DNA from: Chitinophagia bacterium | Lineage (GTDB): Bacteria > Bacteroidota > Bacteroidia > Chitinophagales > Chitinophagaceae | Assembly: GCA_021324175.1 (NCBI GenBank) | Contig: JAJPJP010000279.1 | Location: 1 to 52,862 of the forward strand | Direction of reading: 5' to 3' | DNA: 52,862 bases | Shown here: positions 32,207-41,443 of the stretch, one piece after another | Layout: each line of letters begins with the position of its first letter | Position numbering within the stretch: the first letter of the stretch is position 1 | The notes under the pieces: generated by a model | Seen by the model: the letters and a program-made list of their open reading frames with translations, nothing else | Databases searched by the model: none | What the model was told of the DNA's origin: nothing | Made by a program: the position numbers and the translations under genes

Positions 32207-34966
32207 CTAATGTTGCTTAAACTTGATCAGTTTTCTGGCTACCATATTGTTTTCATATTTAACCTGCAGGATGTAGGTACCCGGGGGAAGCATATCCAGG
32301 TCGTATAGCGTCACGCTGTTGATACCTTCTGTAACCCCCTGGATCTTTTGCTGGATGATCCGCCCAAACAAGTCGCGTATGATAAATGTTGCCTGGTCGG
32401 ATTGCGGCACATTCAATTGGAAATTGACCGAACTGACAAAAGGATTTTCGAGAGACCGGAAGTCGAACCCGATCGCCGAATTACTAATGAGTATAAGCGT
32501 GCTGTATTTATAAAGCTTGTTATTAATCATCTTAATCCGGTAATATGTCGGTCCTTCAATATTTCGACTATCCGTAAACGCATAGGTAGACTGCAATCCA
32601 GTTTCCCCATCGCCTTGCAGGGTTCCAATCGTTTCAAAGCTGGTCATGTCAGTGCTGCGTTCGACCGTATACACGGTATTGGGCGATTCATTGGAAACGA
32701 TCCATTGCAGCGAACCCAACCCGCCCGCGAGCTGTCCCTTGAATGATATGAACGTTGCCGGTAGGACAACCATGCAGTTTACTCCTTTCACAAGCTTTGG
32801 CGTCGCAGTTGAAAATGCGCAATTCGAATTGGCGAGATTCGCAACGGTGCTCGCGACCGTGATGCGGTAAAGAATATTCGTATCAACGGCAAGCAATCGA
32901 TAAAATCGAGAAACTGTATACTCATATTGATTGTCCGCGGCCACGTAGACTGGGACACTAGAGCCGCTGGGCGCCTGCCCTGTCGTGTCAGTCCCTGGCG
33001 AAGACCAGGTCGAACCGCCGTTCACACTTTGCTGAAGCTGCCACTGCACATAGTTATTAAAGTATGAATTTACCTGGAACCTCACCGTGTCGTCGGCACC
33101 GAGACAAAGTGTATCGGGCTTGTCGGGCGTAAGAAGCATATTGGGCGAGCAGGTCGCTACCCCGATATCATCGATCGCCCAGTCGTTACCGCCGCCACCG
33201 GGAGCATTATTGCGGATATAAATGATCATGCTTGTTTGCGTTGGCCCTGTCAGGTAGGTAAATCCTTTCTGCACCCATTGACCCGTATGCGGCATATCAC
33301 CGGTGGTATAGTAGTCGTATCCGTTGATGGCAAATGTCAGGTTTGGACGCACACCTGATGAGTCGCCAGCGCCGGTCGGTATGTAGCCTGCACTCGTCGC
33401 GCCGGTACCATTGGAGTCGCAGCCACATTTGGAACACATATTTCTGAACCAGGCTGCATACTGGTAGTATGTGTTGGGACAAAGATTGTAAACGGTGTCA
33501 AGAAAAGCTGTGTCGGTTCTGTAGGACGAGTTGATCACCACCATGTATCCGCCCGTGACACCACTGTTGTCGTCGGTGGCCGGGTTTCCGAGAAGCGGGC
33601 TAGCCGCACCGGTATGGTCGCCGATAATATCCCATACGCTGAATATACGATGGGATGGCGCCTGCGAATTATCGGGAAACGCCCACGTATTTAAAGTCGA
33701 ATAACCTGTTGCGGCCGTTGTTCCGCCACTTGTGTTATTGGATACACCATAATAATAGTCATTCGGCATGCCGGCCGTGCTTGAAAAAGTTGCGTAGGTA
33801 TAGTTCGAAGGTACTTTACTGGACGCAGCCCTATCCTTTACAGATCCGGAACCAAAAGTACCGCCGAATTCAGAAATGATGGCGTTCGTTCCGACCGTGT
33901 TTGCACATATTCCATAATTCTTGTAAGCCATGATCGTATCGGCGCCGAATGAAATCGTGCTCACGACGCCGGCCGCATTGGTATAACGGAACTGACCGTA
34001 TCCAACAGGCACTGCCGTTCCATAAGGAATCGAACAGTTTACCTGTACGCGGTATGACGCGATCATGATACAGGTGCCGCCATAAAAACTCGGTTTGCTC
34101 GTGTTGAGGACGCTTCCACCATTAGTACGGTTTGCGCCCGCACCAATATTTATCGTAACTGTGTTACCGGAAATAGTTCCGCCGTCACCGTCGGCAGCAT
34201 CGGTAAATTGCTGGTATATCTTTCCTTCATTGGTCAGCACGCGAAGTGTGCCGGGAATATAGGTTGTATTTACCGGGATATTATCTGTGAATGAGGTATT
34301 ATAGGCGGTGTTTGCACGCACGACGAACGTCGCTCGGATTTCAAGCGTGTCGCAGGGTTCGATGGTACCGCCGCTTGTGCCCTTGCTGACGTTTACATAA
34401 CTTTTACCCTCGTCCACCGTCGCGGCGGCAGAAGAAGCATCCGCAACGCAAATGCTGAATCCCCATGTTAAGGCGAGGGGAACACCCGTGTTCGTGTTGG
34501 TGTAAATCCTGATATAATACGTGTTTCCGACAGTGAGTCCCGCGCCGCCGATCGCTGTGCCGGTATTAAAAGCGAGCGAAGTCCCTGTTGTCGTTCCCAT
34601 CACACAGCCCAGCGATGTAAACGCCGCGCAGGTTCCTGATAAAACCTGAATGACAGGGGTTGCAGCTTTCAGACTTGCTCCAAGACTGCTGATCGTAATA
34701 ACGGGATAAGCGTTCGTGGCTACAAATTTGTACCACACATCTGCGGACAATGCGTTGCCACAGGTTCCGGGCACCCCGGCAGTAGCCGTAGCGCTTTTTA
34801 GCGTTTGTAAATTGAGATTACTACAGGTAGAATTTTCAGTTAGTAGTGTTGCGGCGCTACAAAGGTCATTCACCGGCTGCGCAACAGAAGCAAGAGATAT
34901 TAGAAAACAGGTCAGAAAAGTCAAAAATCCCTTGCTATTAAAAATAGAAGGTAAAGTTGTCTTCAT
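32207..34966 (-). CDS. Large secreted protein with T9SS type A sorting domain
   Basis: A 919-aa exported protein of unknown function. The signal peptide ends in SVAQ (residue 30). Residues 32-170 resemble a PPC-type domain (NDLCSAATLL, ADVWYKFVATN, YYIRIYTN). Residues 180-345 are an extended beta domain with repeated cysteines, DUF11-like. Residues 355-620 form a lectin-like beta-sandwich (NYTYATFSST, FAINGYDYYTTG, NDWAIDDIGVATC). An Fn3-like module (TFISFKGQL, LQWIVSNE, YYRIKMIN) and a sorting domain ending PPGTYILQVKYENN close it. It probably acts on the cell surface, perhaps in adhesion or glycan binding. Confidence 0.82.
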   Translation of the reverse strand: MKTTLPSIFNSKGFLTFLTCFLISLASVAQPVNDLCSAATLLTENSTCSNLNLQTLKSATATAGVPGTCGNALSADVWYKFVATNAYPVITISSLGASLKAATPVIQVLSGTCAAFTSLGCVMGTTTGTSLAFNTGTAIGGAGLTVGNTYYIRIYTNTNTGVPLALTWGFSICVADASSAAATVDEGKSYVNVSKGTSGGTIEPCDTLEIRATFVVRANTAYNTSFTDNIPVNTTYIPGTLRVLTNEGKIYQQFTDAADGDGGTISGNTVTINIGAGANRTNGGSVLNTSKPSFYGGTCIMIASYRVQVNCSIPYGTAVPVGYGQFRYTNAAGVVSTISFGADTIMAYKNYGICANTVGTNAIISEFGGTFGSGSVKDRAASSKVPSNYTYATFSSTAGMPNDYYYGVSNNTSGGTTAATGYSTLNTWAFPDNSQAPSHRIFSVWDIIGDHTGAASPLLGNPATDDNSGVTGGYMVVINSSYRTDTAFLDTVYNLCPNTYYQYAAWFRNMCSKCGCDSNGTGATSAGYIPTGAGDSSGVRPNLTFAINGYDYYTTGDMPHTGQWVQKGFTYLTGPTQTSMIIYIRNNAPGGGGNDWAIDDIGVATCSPNMLLTPDKPDTLCLGADDTVRFQVNSYFNNYVQWQLQQSVNGGSTWSSPGTDTTGQAPSGSSVPVYVAADNQYEYTVSRFYRLLAVDTNILYRITVASTVANLANSNCAFSTATPKLVKGVNCMVVLPATFISFKGQLAGGLGSLQWIVSNESPNTVYTVERSTDMTSFETIGTLQGDGETGLQSTYAFTDSRNIEGPTYYRIKMINNKLYKYSTLILISNSAIGFDFRSLENPFVSSVNFQLNVPQSDQATFIIRDLFGRIIQQKIQGVTEGINSVTLYDLDMLPPGTYILQVKYENNMVARKLIKFKQH

Positions 34967-35159
34967 GGATGGATTTCTTTTGGTTCACATAGGGTTTACG
35001 AACTAATGGGGTAGAAATCAAAACTAAAGCTAATTCGAGCCGCTGGCAATAGTTAAAATTCACTAATATCTACTTAGGAACTTTACTATTCTGAGCGCAG
35101 TTTCTTTTGGGTATTTTAGTGCCCGAAATAGCCGCTTGCCGGCTTAAAACCCTAATCCA

Positions 35160-37055
35160 ATGTCCTCTAAGAAAAAGTTTATCCCGCTTTTTTGCCTGCT
35201 CCTTATTATGCAGGAGGAACCGGATCTGCTCGCACAAAGTACCGTCACTTATAACAACCAGGTTTTTCTCATCGACACATTATATCCGGCCGCGAAAAAC
35301 AAAGGAACGTGTAATTGCCAACCCGCGAACAACTGGTATGGGATGAGCTTTCCATGGGAAATTACTTATGGTCCCGACGACTCGCTTTGGGTTACCGAAG
35401 CTCATGGCTACAGGATCTTTAAGGTTAACCCCGTGGACAAAGGATACAGACAGGTTTCCGATCTCAACGGCATTAAAGATTTTAATTATTATAAGCCCGT
35501 TATTCCCGGCACTGGCACCACAGCGGTGGCGCCGCAAGGTGGTCTCGAAGGCCTTGCCTTGCATCCCTTGTTTATGAACGGGAAGCCATATGTATATATA
35601 GTAATGGTATATCACCTGAACAACACGACCGGCGAACCAACAATCGTTTCCGACAGCGGAAGCCTGAGCACCAACAACAATCTTTGTAATGGGACCAGTA
35701 ATGATGGGCATCCTTGTTTCTATAAGTCTAAGGTCTTACGTTACACGTACAACTTCGCAACAGGGACGCTTGGTTCGATGCAGGTCATGCTTGATGGCCT
35801 GGACGGTAGTAACGACCACAATTCAGGCCGATTGAAAGTCAGCCCCACTGGCGCAGAGTCTGACGGCAATTATTATTTGTACTATACCATCGGTGACATG
35901 GGCGCTGGCCAGTTTAACAATGCTTCGCGTATCAACAATGCGCAGGACTCCGACATTTATGAAGGCAAGGTGTTGAGACTAAATACCGAACAGGATGGCG
36001 ATGCTTCCAATCCGCTTGACCCCTACAACCAGTGGATCCCCAATAGTAATCCATTTATCAGTTCGATCACGGGTTTTCGAACGGCCGTCTATTCTTATGG
36101 GCACCGAAACAGCCAGGGACTTGTTTGGGCGCAGGTCAATGGCAATTGGATACTTTATAATTCAGAGCATGGAGATAAATCAGATGACGAAGTAAATATT
36201 ATTGAAAAAGGTCACAACTATGGATGGCCAAAAGTCGCGGGCATGTGCGATGACAATTACAACGACACGGACGCTAATCCAAATAACGATTATCTCGCCA
36301 ACAAGCTCGTGGTGAATGAGCATAGCTTCTGCCAGACACACACGGTAACAGAACCGATCTTTTCTTTTTTTAACGTCGACGGTCTTAGTGTTCCCTCAAG
36401 CAGCGTGAGCAATTACACCTGGCCGACCATTGCACCGTCGAGCATTGACTACTACGGCGCTGGTGCTATCCCCGGCTGGAACAATTCCCTGCTCGTGACT
36501 TCGCTCAAACTGGGGATGTACCGGTTAAAACTAAAACCGGATGGCAGCGGGATTGACTCGACGAGCACCCCGCAGATCACAGACACTATTCCGTACCTGC
36601 ATGGCTACCGCATAAGAAATATCGCGATTTCGCCCACGGGCGATACCTTATTTCTTGCAATCGACAGCACGGGATCAACGTCAGGTCCTACGGGAGGATT
36701 CAGCGGCACAACTGTCAATGTCACTAACCCAGGGTTCATCCTGCGGATGATCTTTATCAAAACCCTCGCATTAGAGCCATATACACCAGTACAAAATCCG
36801 GTAAATAACCGTACCTCGGTCCTCGTATTTCCAAACCCGGTGACCAAAACATTGAAAATATTGAGCGCTTCGGGTTCCCACAAACCACTCACCGCGCAGT
36901 TATTTGACGTATCTGGCAGATTGATGATGGTAAAAGTGACGAGTGACGACAGCTTTACGATGGACGTTGGGAATTTCCCGAATGGCGTCTACATCTTCAG
37001 GCTTTACAACGGCTATGGCGCGAACCTCGACACCGAAGAGATATTGAAACAATAG
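35160..37055 (+). CDS. T9SS-exported PQQ-dependent sugar dehydrogenase
   Basis: A 631-aa secreted protein related to soluble glucose/sorbosone dehydrogenases, which oxidise sugars with pyrroloquinoline quinone. A signal peptide ends near LLAQ (residue 26). The six-bladed propeller shows PWEITYGPDDSLWVTE, GLEGLALHP, GRLKVSPTG, VYSYGHRNSQGLVW and NSEHGDKSDDEVNIIEKGHNYGWP, the PQQ- and Ca-binding landmarks. The last 85 residues are a T9SS type A sorting domain (VFPNPVTKTLKI, NGVYIFRLYN). No PQQ synthesis genes are in the window. It is divergent from the large T9SS gene across a 193-base gap with no clear promoter box. Confidence 0.85.
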   Translation: MSSKKKFIPLFCLLLIMQEEPDLLAQSTVTYNNQVFLIDTLYPAAKNKGTCNCQPANNWYGMSFPWEITYGPDDSLWVTEAHGYRIFKVNPVDKGYRQVSDLNGIKDFNYYKPVIPGTGTTAVAPQGGLEGLALHPLFMNGKPYVYIVMVYHLNNTTGEPTIVSDSGSLSTNNNLCNGTSNDGHPCFYKSKVLRYTYNFATGTLGSMQVMLDGLDGSNDHNSGRLKVSPTGAESDGNYYLYYTIGDMGAGQFNNASRINNAQDSDIYEGKVLRLNTEQDGDASNPLDPYNQWIPNSNPFISSITGFRTAVYSYGHRNSQGLVWAQVNGNWILYNSEHGDKSDDEVNIIEKGHNYGWPKVAGMCDDNYNDTDANPNNDYLANKLVVNEHSFCQTHTVTEPIFSFFNVDGLSVPSSSVSNYTWPTIAPSSIDYYGAGAIPGWNNSLLVTSLKLGMYRLKLKPDGSGIDSTSTPQITDTIPYLHGYRIRNIAISPTGDTLFLAIDSTGSTSGPTGGFSGTTVNVTNPGFILRMIFIKTLALEPYTPVQNPVNNRTSVLVFPNPVTKTLKILSASGSHKPLTAQLFDVSGRLMMVKVTSDDSFTMDVGNFPNGVYIFRLYNGYGANLDTEEILKQ

Positions 37056-37066
37056 TAATGACCGCA

Positions 37067-38467
37067 TCATGACAATTTTCCAACCATGTTTGCGGGGACG
37101 ACCCATTCATCAAATTGCTCCGGCGTAACATAGCCCAGCTTAACCGCCATTTCCCTTAGCGTGGTCCCCTCCTTATGCGCCTTTTGCGCAATCTCCGCTG
37201 CTTTATAATAGCCGATCTTGGTGTTCAGTGCCGTTACCAGCATGAGGGAGTTATTGACATGTTTGCTGATATTATCCTGGATGGGCTCGATGCCCGCTGC
37301 GCATTTGTCATTAAAGGAAACACATCCATCGCCGATAAGCCTTGCGCTGTGCAGGAAATTATAGATCATGACGGGTTTAAATACGTTAAGTTCGAAATGA
37401 CCCGTGGCGCCAGCGATGTTTATGGTCACGTCGTTCCCTAACACCTGGGCTGCGATCATCGTCAGCGCCTCGCACTGCGTCGGATTGACTTTCCCAGGCA
37501 TAATTGAAGAGCCTGGCTCGTTATCCGGGATAAAAATTTCACCGATGCCACTGCGCGGCCCGGAGGAAAGCATGCGGATATCATTGGCGATCTTCATCAG
37601 GCTGACTGCCACAGTCTTTAGCGCACCGTGTGCCTCCACAATGGCGTCGTGAGCGGCCAATGCTTCGAATTTATTCTCAGCGCTGACAAATGGGAGTCCC
37701 GTCAGCCTTGCGATATTTTCAGCCACATTGACGGCATAATTTTCAGGCGTGTTGATACCGGTTCCTACAGCTGTTCCCCCGAGAGCAAGCTCAGAAAGGT
37801 GTGGCAGCGAGTTCCTGATGGCCCTGAGACCGTGTTCGAGCTGCGAAGCGTATCCGCTAAATTCCTGCCCGAGCGTCAATGGCGTGGCATCCATGAAATG
37901 TGTCCTGCCAATCTTTACGACTTTCATAAAGGCCTTGCTTTTCGCCGAGAGCGTATCGCGCAACCTGGTAATGCCTGGAATAGTCGTTTCCATCAGCATC
38001 TTGTAAGCCGCGATATGCATAGCCGTCGGGAAAGTATCGTTGGAGGACTGGGATTTATTCACATCGTCGTTGGGATGCAAGGTCTTTTCCTTGTCCGTCA
38101 ATTTGCCGCCCGCAAGGACATGACCGCGATAAGCGATCACTTCGTTGACATTCATATTGCTTTGCGTTCCGCTGCCGGTTTGCCAAACAACCAGCGGGAA
38201 TGCCTGATCGAGTTTTCCCCCAATGATCTCATCGGCTACCTTCCCGATCAGGTCGGACTTTTCCTGCGACAGCACGCCCGCCTGCAGGTTAGTAAGAGCA
38301 GCAGCCTTTTTTAGATAAGCGAACGCACGGATTATTTCCTTCGGCATCCTGTTTATGTCCTGGGCAATTCTGAAATTGTCGATGCTTCGTTGGGTCTGGG
38401 CTCCATAGTATGCATCTGCGGGCACTTTCACTTCTCCCATCGTGTCTTTTTCTGTCCTGTATTCCAT
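37067..38467 (-). CDS. fumC: Fumarate hydratase, class II
   Basis: TCA-cycle enzyme converting fumarate to malate. From the ATG at 38467 the protein is 466 aa and begins [28 protein letters not shown], the normal N-terminus. The superfamily signature [11 protein letters not shown] starts at residue 319, with the catalytic serine in its SS loop, and [14 protein letters not shown] lies near 105. [16 protein letters not shown] contains the second active-site region. A longer frame to 38572 overlaps the divergent ankyrin gene and is rejected. It is convergent with the sugar dehydrogenase, with 11 bases between the stops. Confidence 0.97.
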   Translation of the reverse strand: MEYRTEKDTMGEVKVPADAYYGAQTQRSIDNFRIAQDINRMPKEIIRAFAYLKKAAALTNLQAGVLSQEKSDLIGKVADEIIGGKLDQAFPLVVWQTGSGTQSNMNVNEVIAYRGHVLAGGKLTDKEKTLHPNDDVNKSQSSNDTFPTAMHIAAYKMLMETTIPGITRLRDTLSAKSKAFMKVVKIGRTHFMDATPLTLGQEFSGYASQLEHGLRAIRNSLPHLSELALGGTAVGTGINTPENYAVNVAENIARLTGLPFVSAENKFEALAAHDAIVEAHGALKTVAVSLMKIANDIRMLSSGPRSGIGEIFIPDNEPGSSIMPGKVNPTQCEALTMIAAQVLGNDVTINIAGATGHFELNVFKPVMIYNFLHSARLIGDGCVSFNDKCAAGIEPIQDNISKHVNNSLMLVTALNTKIGYYKAAEIAQKAHKEGTTLREMAVKLGYVTPEQFDEWVVPANMVGKLS

Positions 38468-38547
38468 GGGCTGAAATTTCGGCAAGTTTACCCAATTCAA
38501 GGCAGGGTGAAAAATGAATTTTGAACGGGCTGGACCACATCTATGAC

Positions 38548-38555
38548 TAATTTTG
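38548..38555 (+). promoter_or_regulatory. Possible -7 box immediately before ankyrin gene
   Basis: TAATTTTG fits TAnnTTTG but ends only four bases before the ATG at 38560, so a transcript from it would be nearly leaderless or would use a later start. Confidence 0.3.
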
Positions 38556-38559
38556 AGGA

Positions 38560-39207
38560 ATGACAGAATCACTTTTTCAATTATTCAAAGAAAGGAACCT
38601 GGACAAAATAAGGAAAGCGCTCGACGCCAATCCATCACTTTCCAACGAAGGCGTCGGGCTTGGCGATACCGGACCATACAAAGGTCACCCCCTGCACCGG
38701 TTGTGCGATGCCGTATTTGCGGGAAAGATATCGGATGAAGAGGCAATAGAGGTCGCGAGAATTTTGTTAGAGCACGGTTCAAATGTCGACGGCTACAAAT
38801 CTTCAGGCGATCTCAATACGCCCCTGATCGCTGCATCTAGCCTTCACGCCGAAAAACTTGGTATATTTTATATCGACTCCGGGGCCGACATCTTCTATGC
38901 GGATCCGCGGGATGGTGCGACAGCTTTGCACTGGGCTTCATTTTGCGGGCGCGATCAGCTCGTCGAAAAACTGGTAAAAAATGGCGCCAACATTAATCAG
39001 CGCGATAAGACTTACCATGGCACACCTTTAAGCTGGGCGGTCCACATTTTAAAAGACCCGGATGCAGGAAATATGCATCATCAGCGCGAATGTATTTTGA
39101 TTCTTTTGGGAGCTGGTGCCGAGTGCGATGCGGCCGATTGCGAATTCCTGCATACGCTTAACGACGGGAGAATCAATACACTGCTTACCCGTCAGGCTGA
39201 GAATTAA
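38560..39207 (+). CDS. Ankyrin-repeat protein
   Basis: A 215-aa cytoplasmic protein, probably a protein-protein interaction scaffold. Four or five ankyrin repeats can be seen: [72 protein letters not shown] and [11 protein letters not shown]...[12 protein letters not shown]. The TALHWA motif is the clearest match to the TPLHxA consensus. No signal peptide or catalytic domain. Divergent from fumC, with no functional link evident. Confidence 0.87.
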   Translation: MTESLFQLFKERNLDKIRKALDANPSLSNEGVGLGDTGPYKGHPLHRLCDAVFAGKISDEEAIEVARILLEHGSNVDGYKSSGDLNTPLIAASSLHAEKLGIFYIDSGADIFYADPRDGATALHWASFCGRDQLVEKLVKNGANINQRDKTYHGTPLSWAVHILKDPDAGNMHHQRECILILLGAGAECDAADCEFLHTLNDGRINTLLTRQAEN

Positions 39208-39236
39208 AGAGCAGCTACTGATTCATCGATTTGTAA

Positions 39237-39244
39237 TAGGTTTG
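39237..39244 (+). promoter_or_regulatory. Bacteroidota -7 promoter box for fucosidase operon
   Basis: TAGGTTTG fits TAnnTTTG exactly, 42 bases before the ATG at 39287, leaving a leader of about 35 bases. The -33 element is weak. Confidence 0.42.
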
Positions 39245-39286
39245 TAGGTCATCACGGCATGTGATGAATTTCTAAAACTGCTTGTC

Positions 39287-41428
39287 ATGAAAAAACTTCT
39301 TGTCGCTGTCGCGTTATTGATTTCAGTTGCTTCTATCGCTCAAACTTACGAGCCCAACTGGAAAAACCTTGATACCAGGCCAATTCCGGAATGGTACAGG
39401 AATGGCAAGTTTGGCATTTTTATCCACTGGGGCGTATATTCGGTGCCCGCGTATTGCGAAAAAGGAAGCTATGCTGAATGGTACCAATACGGACTGATGC
39501 ATGGCGACACTGCAAGGCTTCGCTTTCACAAAGAAAAATTCGGGAACCGGACCTACTATGATCTCGCGAACGATTTTAAGGCCGAGCTGTACAATCCCGA
39601 TGAATGGGCACGAGTCATTGAGGCATCCGGAGCAAAATATGTTGTTCTTACGTCCAAGCACCACGACGGCTTTTGCAACTGGCCGAGCAAAGACGCCAGT
39701 CGGGATTGGGGATTCGCGTGGAATTCGGTGGATGCCGGACCCCACCGCGACCTGCTGGGTGACCTCTTCACCGCAATCAGGAAAACTTCGGTTCATGCCG
39801 GCATGTATTATTCGCTTTATGAATGGTTCAACCCTTTGTGGCTTAAAAACAGGGAAAAATATGTCAGCGATCATATGTGGCCCCAGATGAAGGACCTCGT
39901 CAATACATATAAACCCGATGTTTTTTGGACCGACGGTGACTGGGACGCATCTGACACGCTTTGGAAATCCTGCCAATTCCTTGCCTGGCTTTATAATGAA
40001 AGCCCGGTGAAAGACAAGGTCGTAACGTATGACCGCTGGGGAAGCGGCGTCAGGTTCCATCATGGAGAAGTATTTACGCCTGAGTACCAGCCCGAGCTGA
40101 GTTTTGCCAACCATTACTGGGAAGAAAATCGAGGGATGGGATTTTCGTATGGCTATAACCGTGAGGAAGATGCATGGGATTACAACTCCGCCCAGTCGCT
40201 TGTTCTACAATTAATTGATAAAGTGAGCCGAGGAGGAAATTTTCTGCTCGACATAGGACCGGACGAGCACGGGAAGATTCCGCCGATTATGCAGGAGCGC
40301 CTGTTGCAAATCGGAGACTGGATGAAAATAAACAATGAAGCGATCTACAACACGGCTGCATGGAGATCCGCGTCGCAGTGGGGTGAAGGTAATAGGAATT
40401 ATAAGCCGAAGAACAGTAGCGGTGACCTGCTTCTCAAGCTCACCATTGATCCCGACCCGGGATACGCCGTGAAAGAATGCTTTTTTACATACAACCCGGC
40501 GAGCAACAATCTTTATGTACTTCTTCCGAAATACCCTTCCGGACGCAAGTTTACGATTCATGATTTGCTGTTGCCGGCTAATACGAAAATGGAACTACTC
40601 GAAACCCATGACGCGCTCTCTTGGCATCAGGAGGGAAACGACCTCGTGATCCAGCTTCCCGGATTCGACCCAAACAGGATCAGGAGCCAGTACGCATTTG
40701 TCATTAAAATAAATAACGTGGGCGCCTTTGCGCCCGCGACCAATTTTTCGATCGATTACATCGGGAATTCACTGAAGCCTGAAGTGACTTTAAGTTCGGG
40801 ACCGGGCACAGAGATTCGATACACGCTGGATGGCTCCGTTCCTGATGAGCATTCGACGCTTTACGCCAAACCATTTACAGTGGACGAGTCGTCGAAACTT
40901 TCTGCCCGCGCTTTCGTTGCGGGCAAAATGCCCGGAAATGTTGCCACGTCATCTCTTGAAGTCTATTCGTGGAAGGATCCGGAACCAGCCGGGAGCCTTC
41001 ACAAGGGCCTCAAACTGAGAAAATATGCGTTGAATTCCCCGACAACAGTCAACGATATTGATAAAGCTAGCGCCGCTGTAGTAGCCACCGCCACTTCCAT
41101 TTCGATCCAAGACACCTTGCGAAGCGAAAATACCGGCCTGGTTTATGAAGGTTTTATTAAGATTCCACACGATGCCTTGTATCACTTCTATCTGAAGTCT
41201 GATGATGGCAGCGTCTTGTGGGTTGACGGAAAAAAAATCATCGACAATGACGGGTTACACGGAGATGAAGAAGCATTTGCCGGCATGGAGGCTTTGAAAA
41301 AAGGGTATCATTCATTTAAACTTTCGTTCATTCAGGCGAGCGGCCAGTCAGGTCTTTCCCTGCAATGTGCGACTGGTCAGGGTAAGAGGCAGGATATCCC
41401 TGCGGCCTGGTTATTTTCTCATCCCTAA
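39287..41428 (+). CDS. GH29 alpha-L-fucosidase with CHB_HEX_C- and PA14-like domains
   Basis: Secreted glycosidase that removes alpha-L-fucose from glycans. The 713-aa protein has a signal peptide ending in SIAQ. The GH29 barrel shows WYRNGKFGIFIHWGVYSVPAY, TSKHHDGFCNWPS and DVFWTDGDWD, where Asp216 is the expected nucleophile. A beta-sandwich follows (about 370-485). Residues 490-565 resemble the chitobiase C-terminal domain (IRYTLDGSVPDEHSTLY). Residues 575-710 resemble a PA14 domain (GFIKIPHDALYHFYLKSDDGSVLWVDGKKIID), a carbohydrate-binding module. The glycosidase-like gene follows 15 bases later, so the two form an operon. Confidence 0.93.
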   Translation: MKKLLVAVALLISVASIAQTYEPNWKNLDTRPIPEWYRNGKFGIFIHWGVYSVPAYCEKGSYAEWYQYGLMHGDTARLRFHKEKFGNRTYYDLANDFKAELYNPDEWARVIEASGAKYVVLTSKHHDGFCNWPSKDASRDWGFAWNSVDAGPHRDLLGDLFTAIRKTSVHAGMYYSLYEWFNPLWLKNREKYVSDHMWPQMKDLVNTYKPDVFWTDGDWDASDTLWKSCQFLAWLYNESPVKDKVVTYDRWGSGVRFHHGEVFTPEYQPELSFANHYWEENRGMGFSYGYNREEDAWDYNSAQSLVLQLIDKVSRGGNFLLDIGPDEHGKIPPIMQERLLQIGDWMKINNEAIYNTAAWRSASQWGEGNRNYKPKNSSGDLLLKLTIDPDPGYAVKECFFTYNPASNNLYVLLPKYPSGRKFTIHDLLLPANTKMELLETHDALSWHQEGNDLVIQLPGFDPNRIRSQYAFVIKINNVGAFAPATNFSIDYIGNSLKPEVTLSSGPGTEIRYTLDGSVPDEHSTLYAKPFTVDESSKLSARAFVAGKMPGNVATSSLEVYSWKDPEPAGSLHKGLKLRKYALNSPTTVNDIDKASAAVVATATSISIQDTLRSENTGLVYEGFIKIPHDALYHFYLKSDDGSVLWVDGKKIIDNDGLHGDEEAFAGMEALKKGYHSFKLSFIQASGQSGLSLQCATGQGKRQDIPAAWLFSHP

Positions 41429-41443
41429 CTGATTTAAAAAGCA

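Noticed and set aside
37628-38314. Plus-strand open frame (228 residues) inside fumC
   Set aside because: Antisense to a complete and conserved enzyme; composition is that of a shadow frame.
39323-40114. Minus-strand open frame (263 residues) inside the GH29 gene
   Set aside because: Antisense shadow of the fucosidase catalytic domain; no signal peptide or motif of its own.
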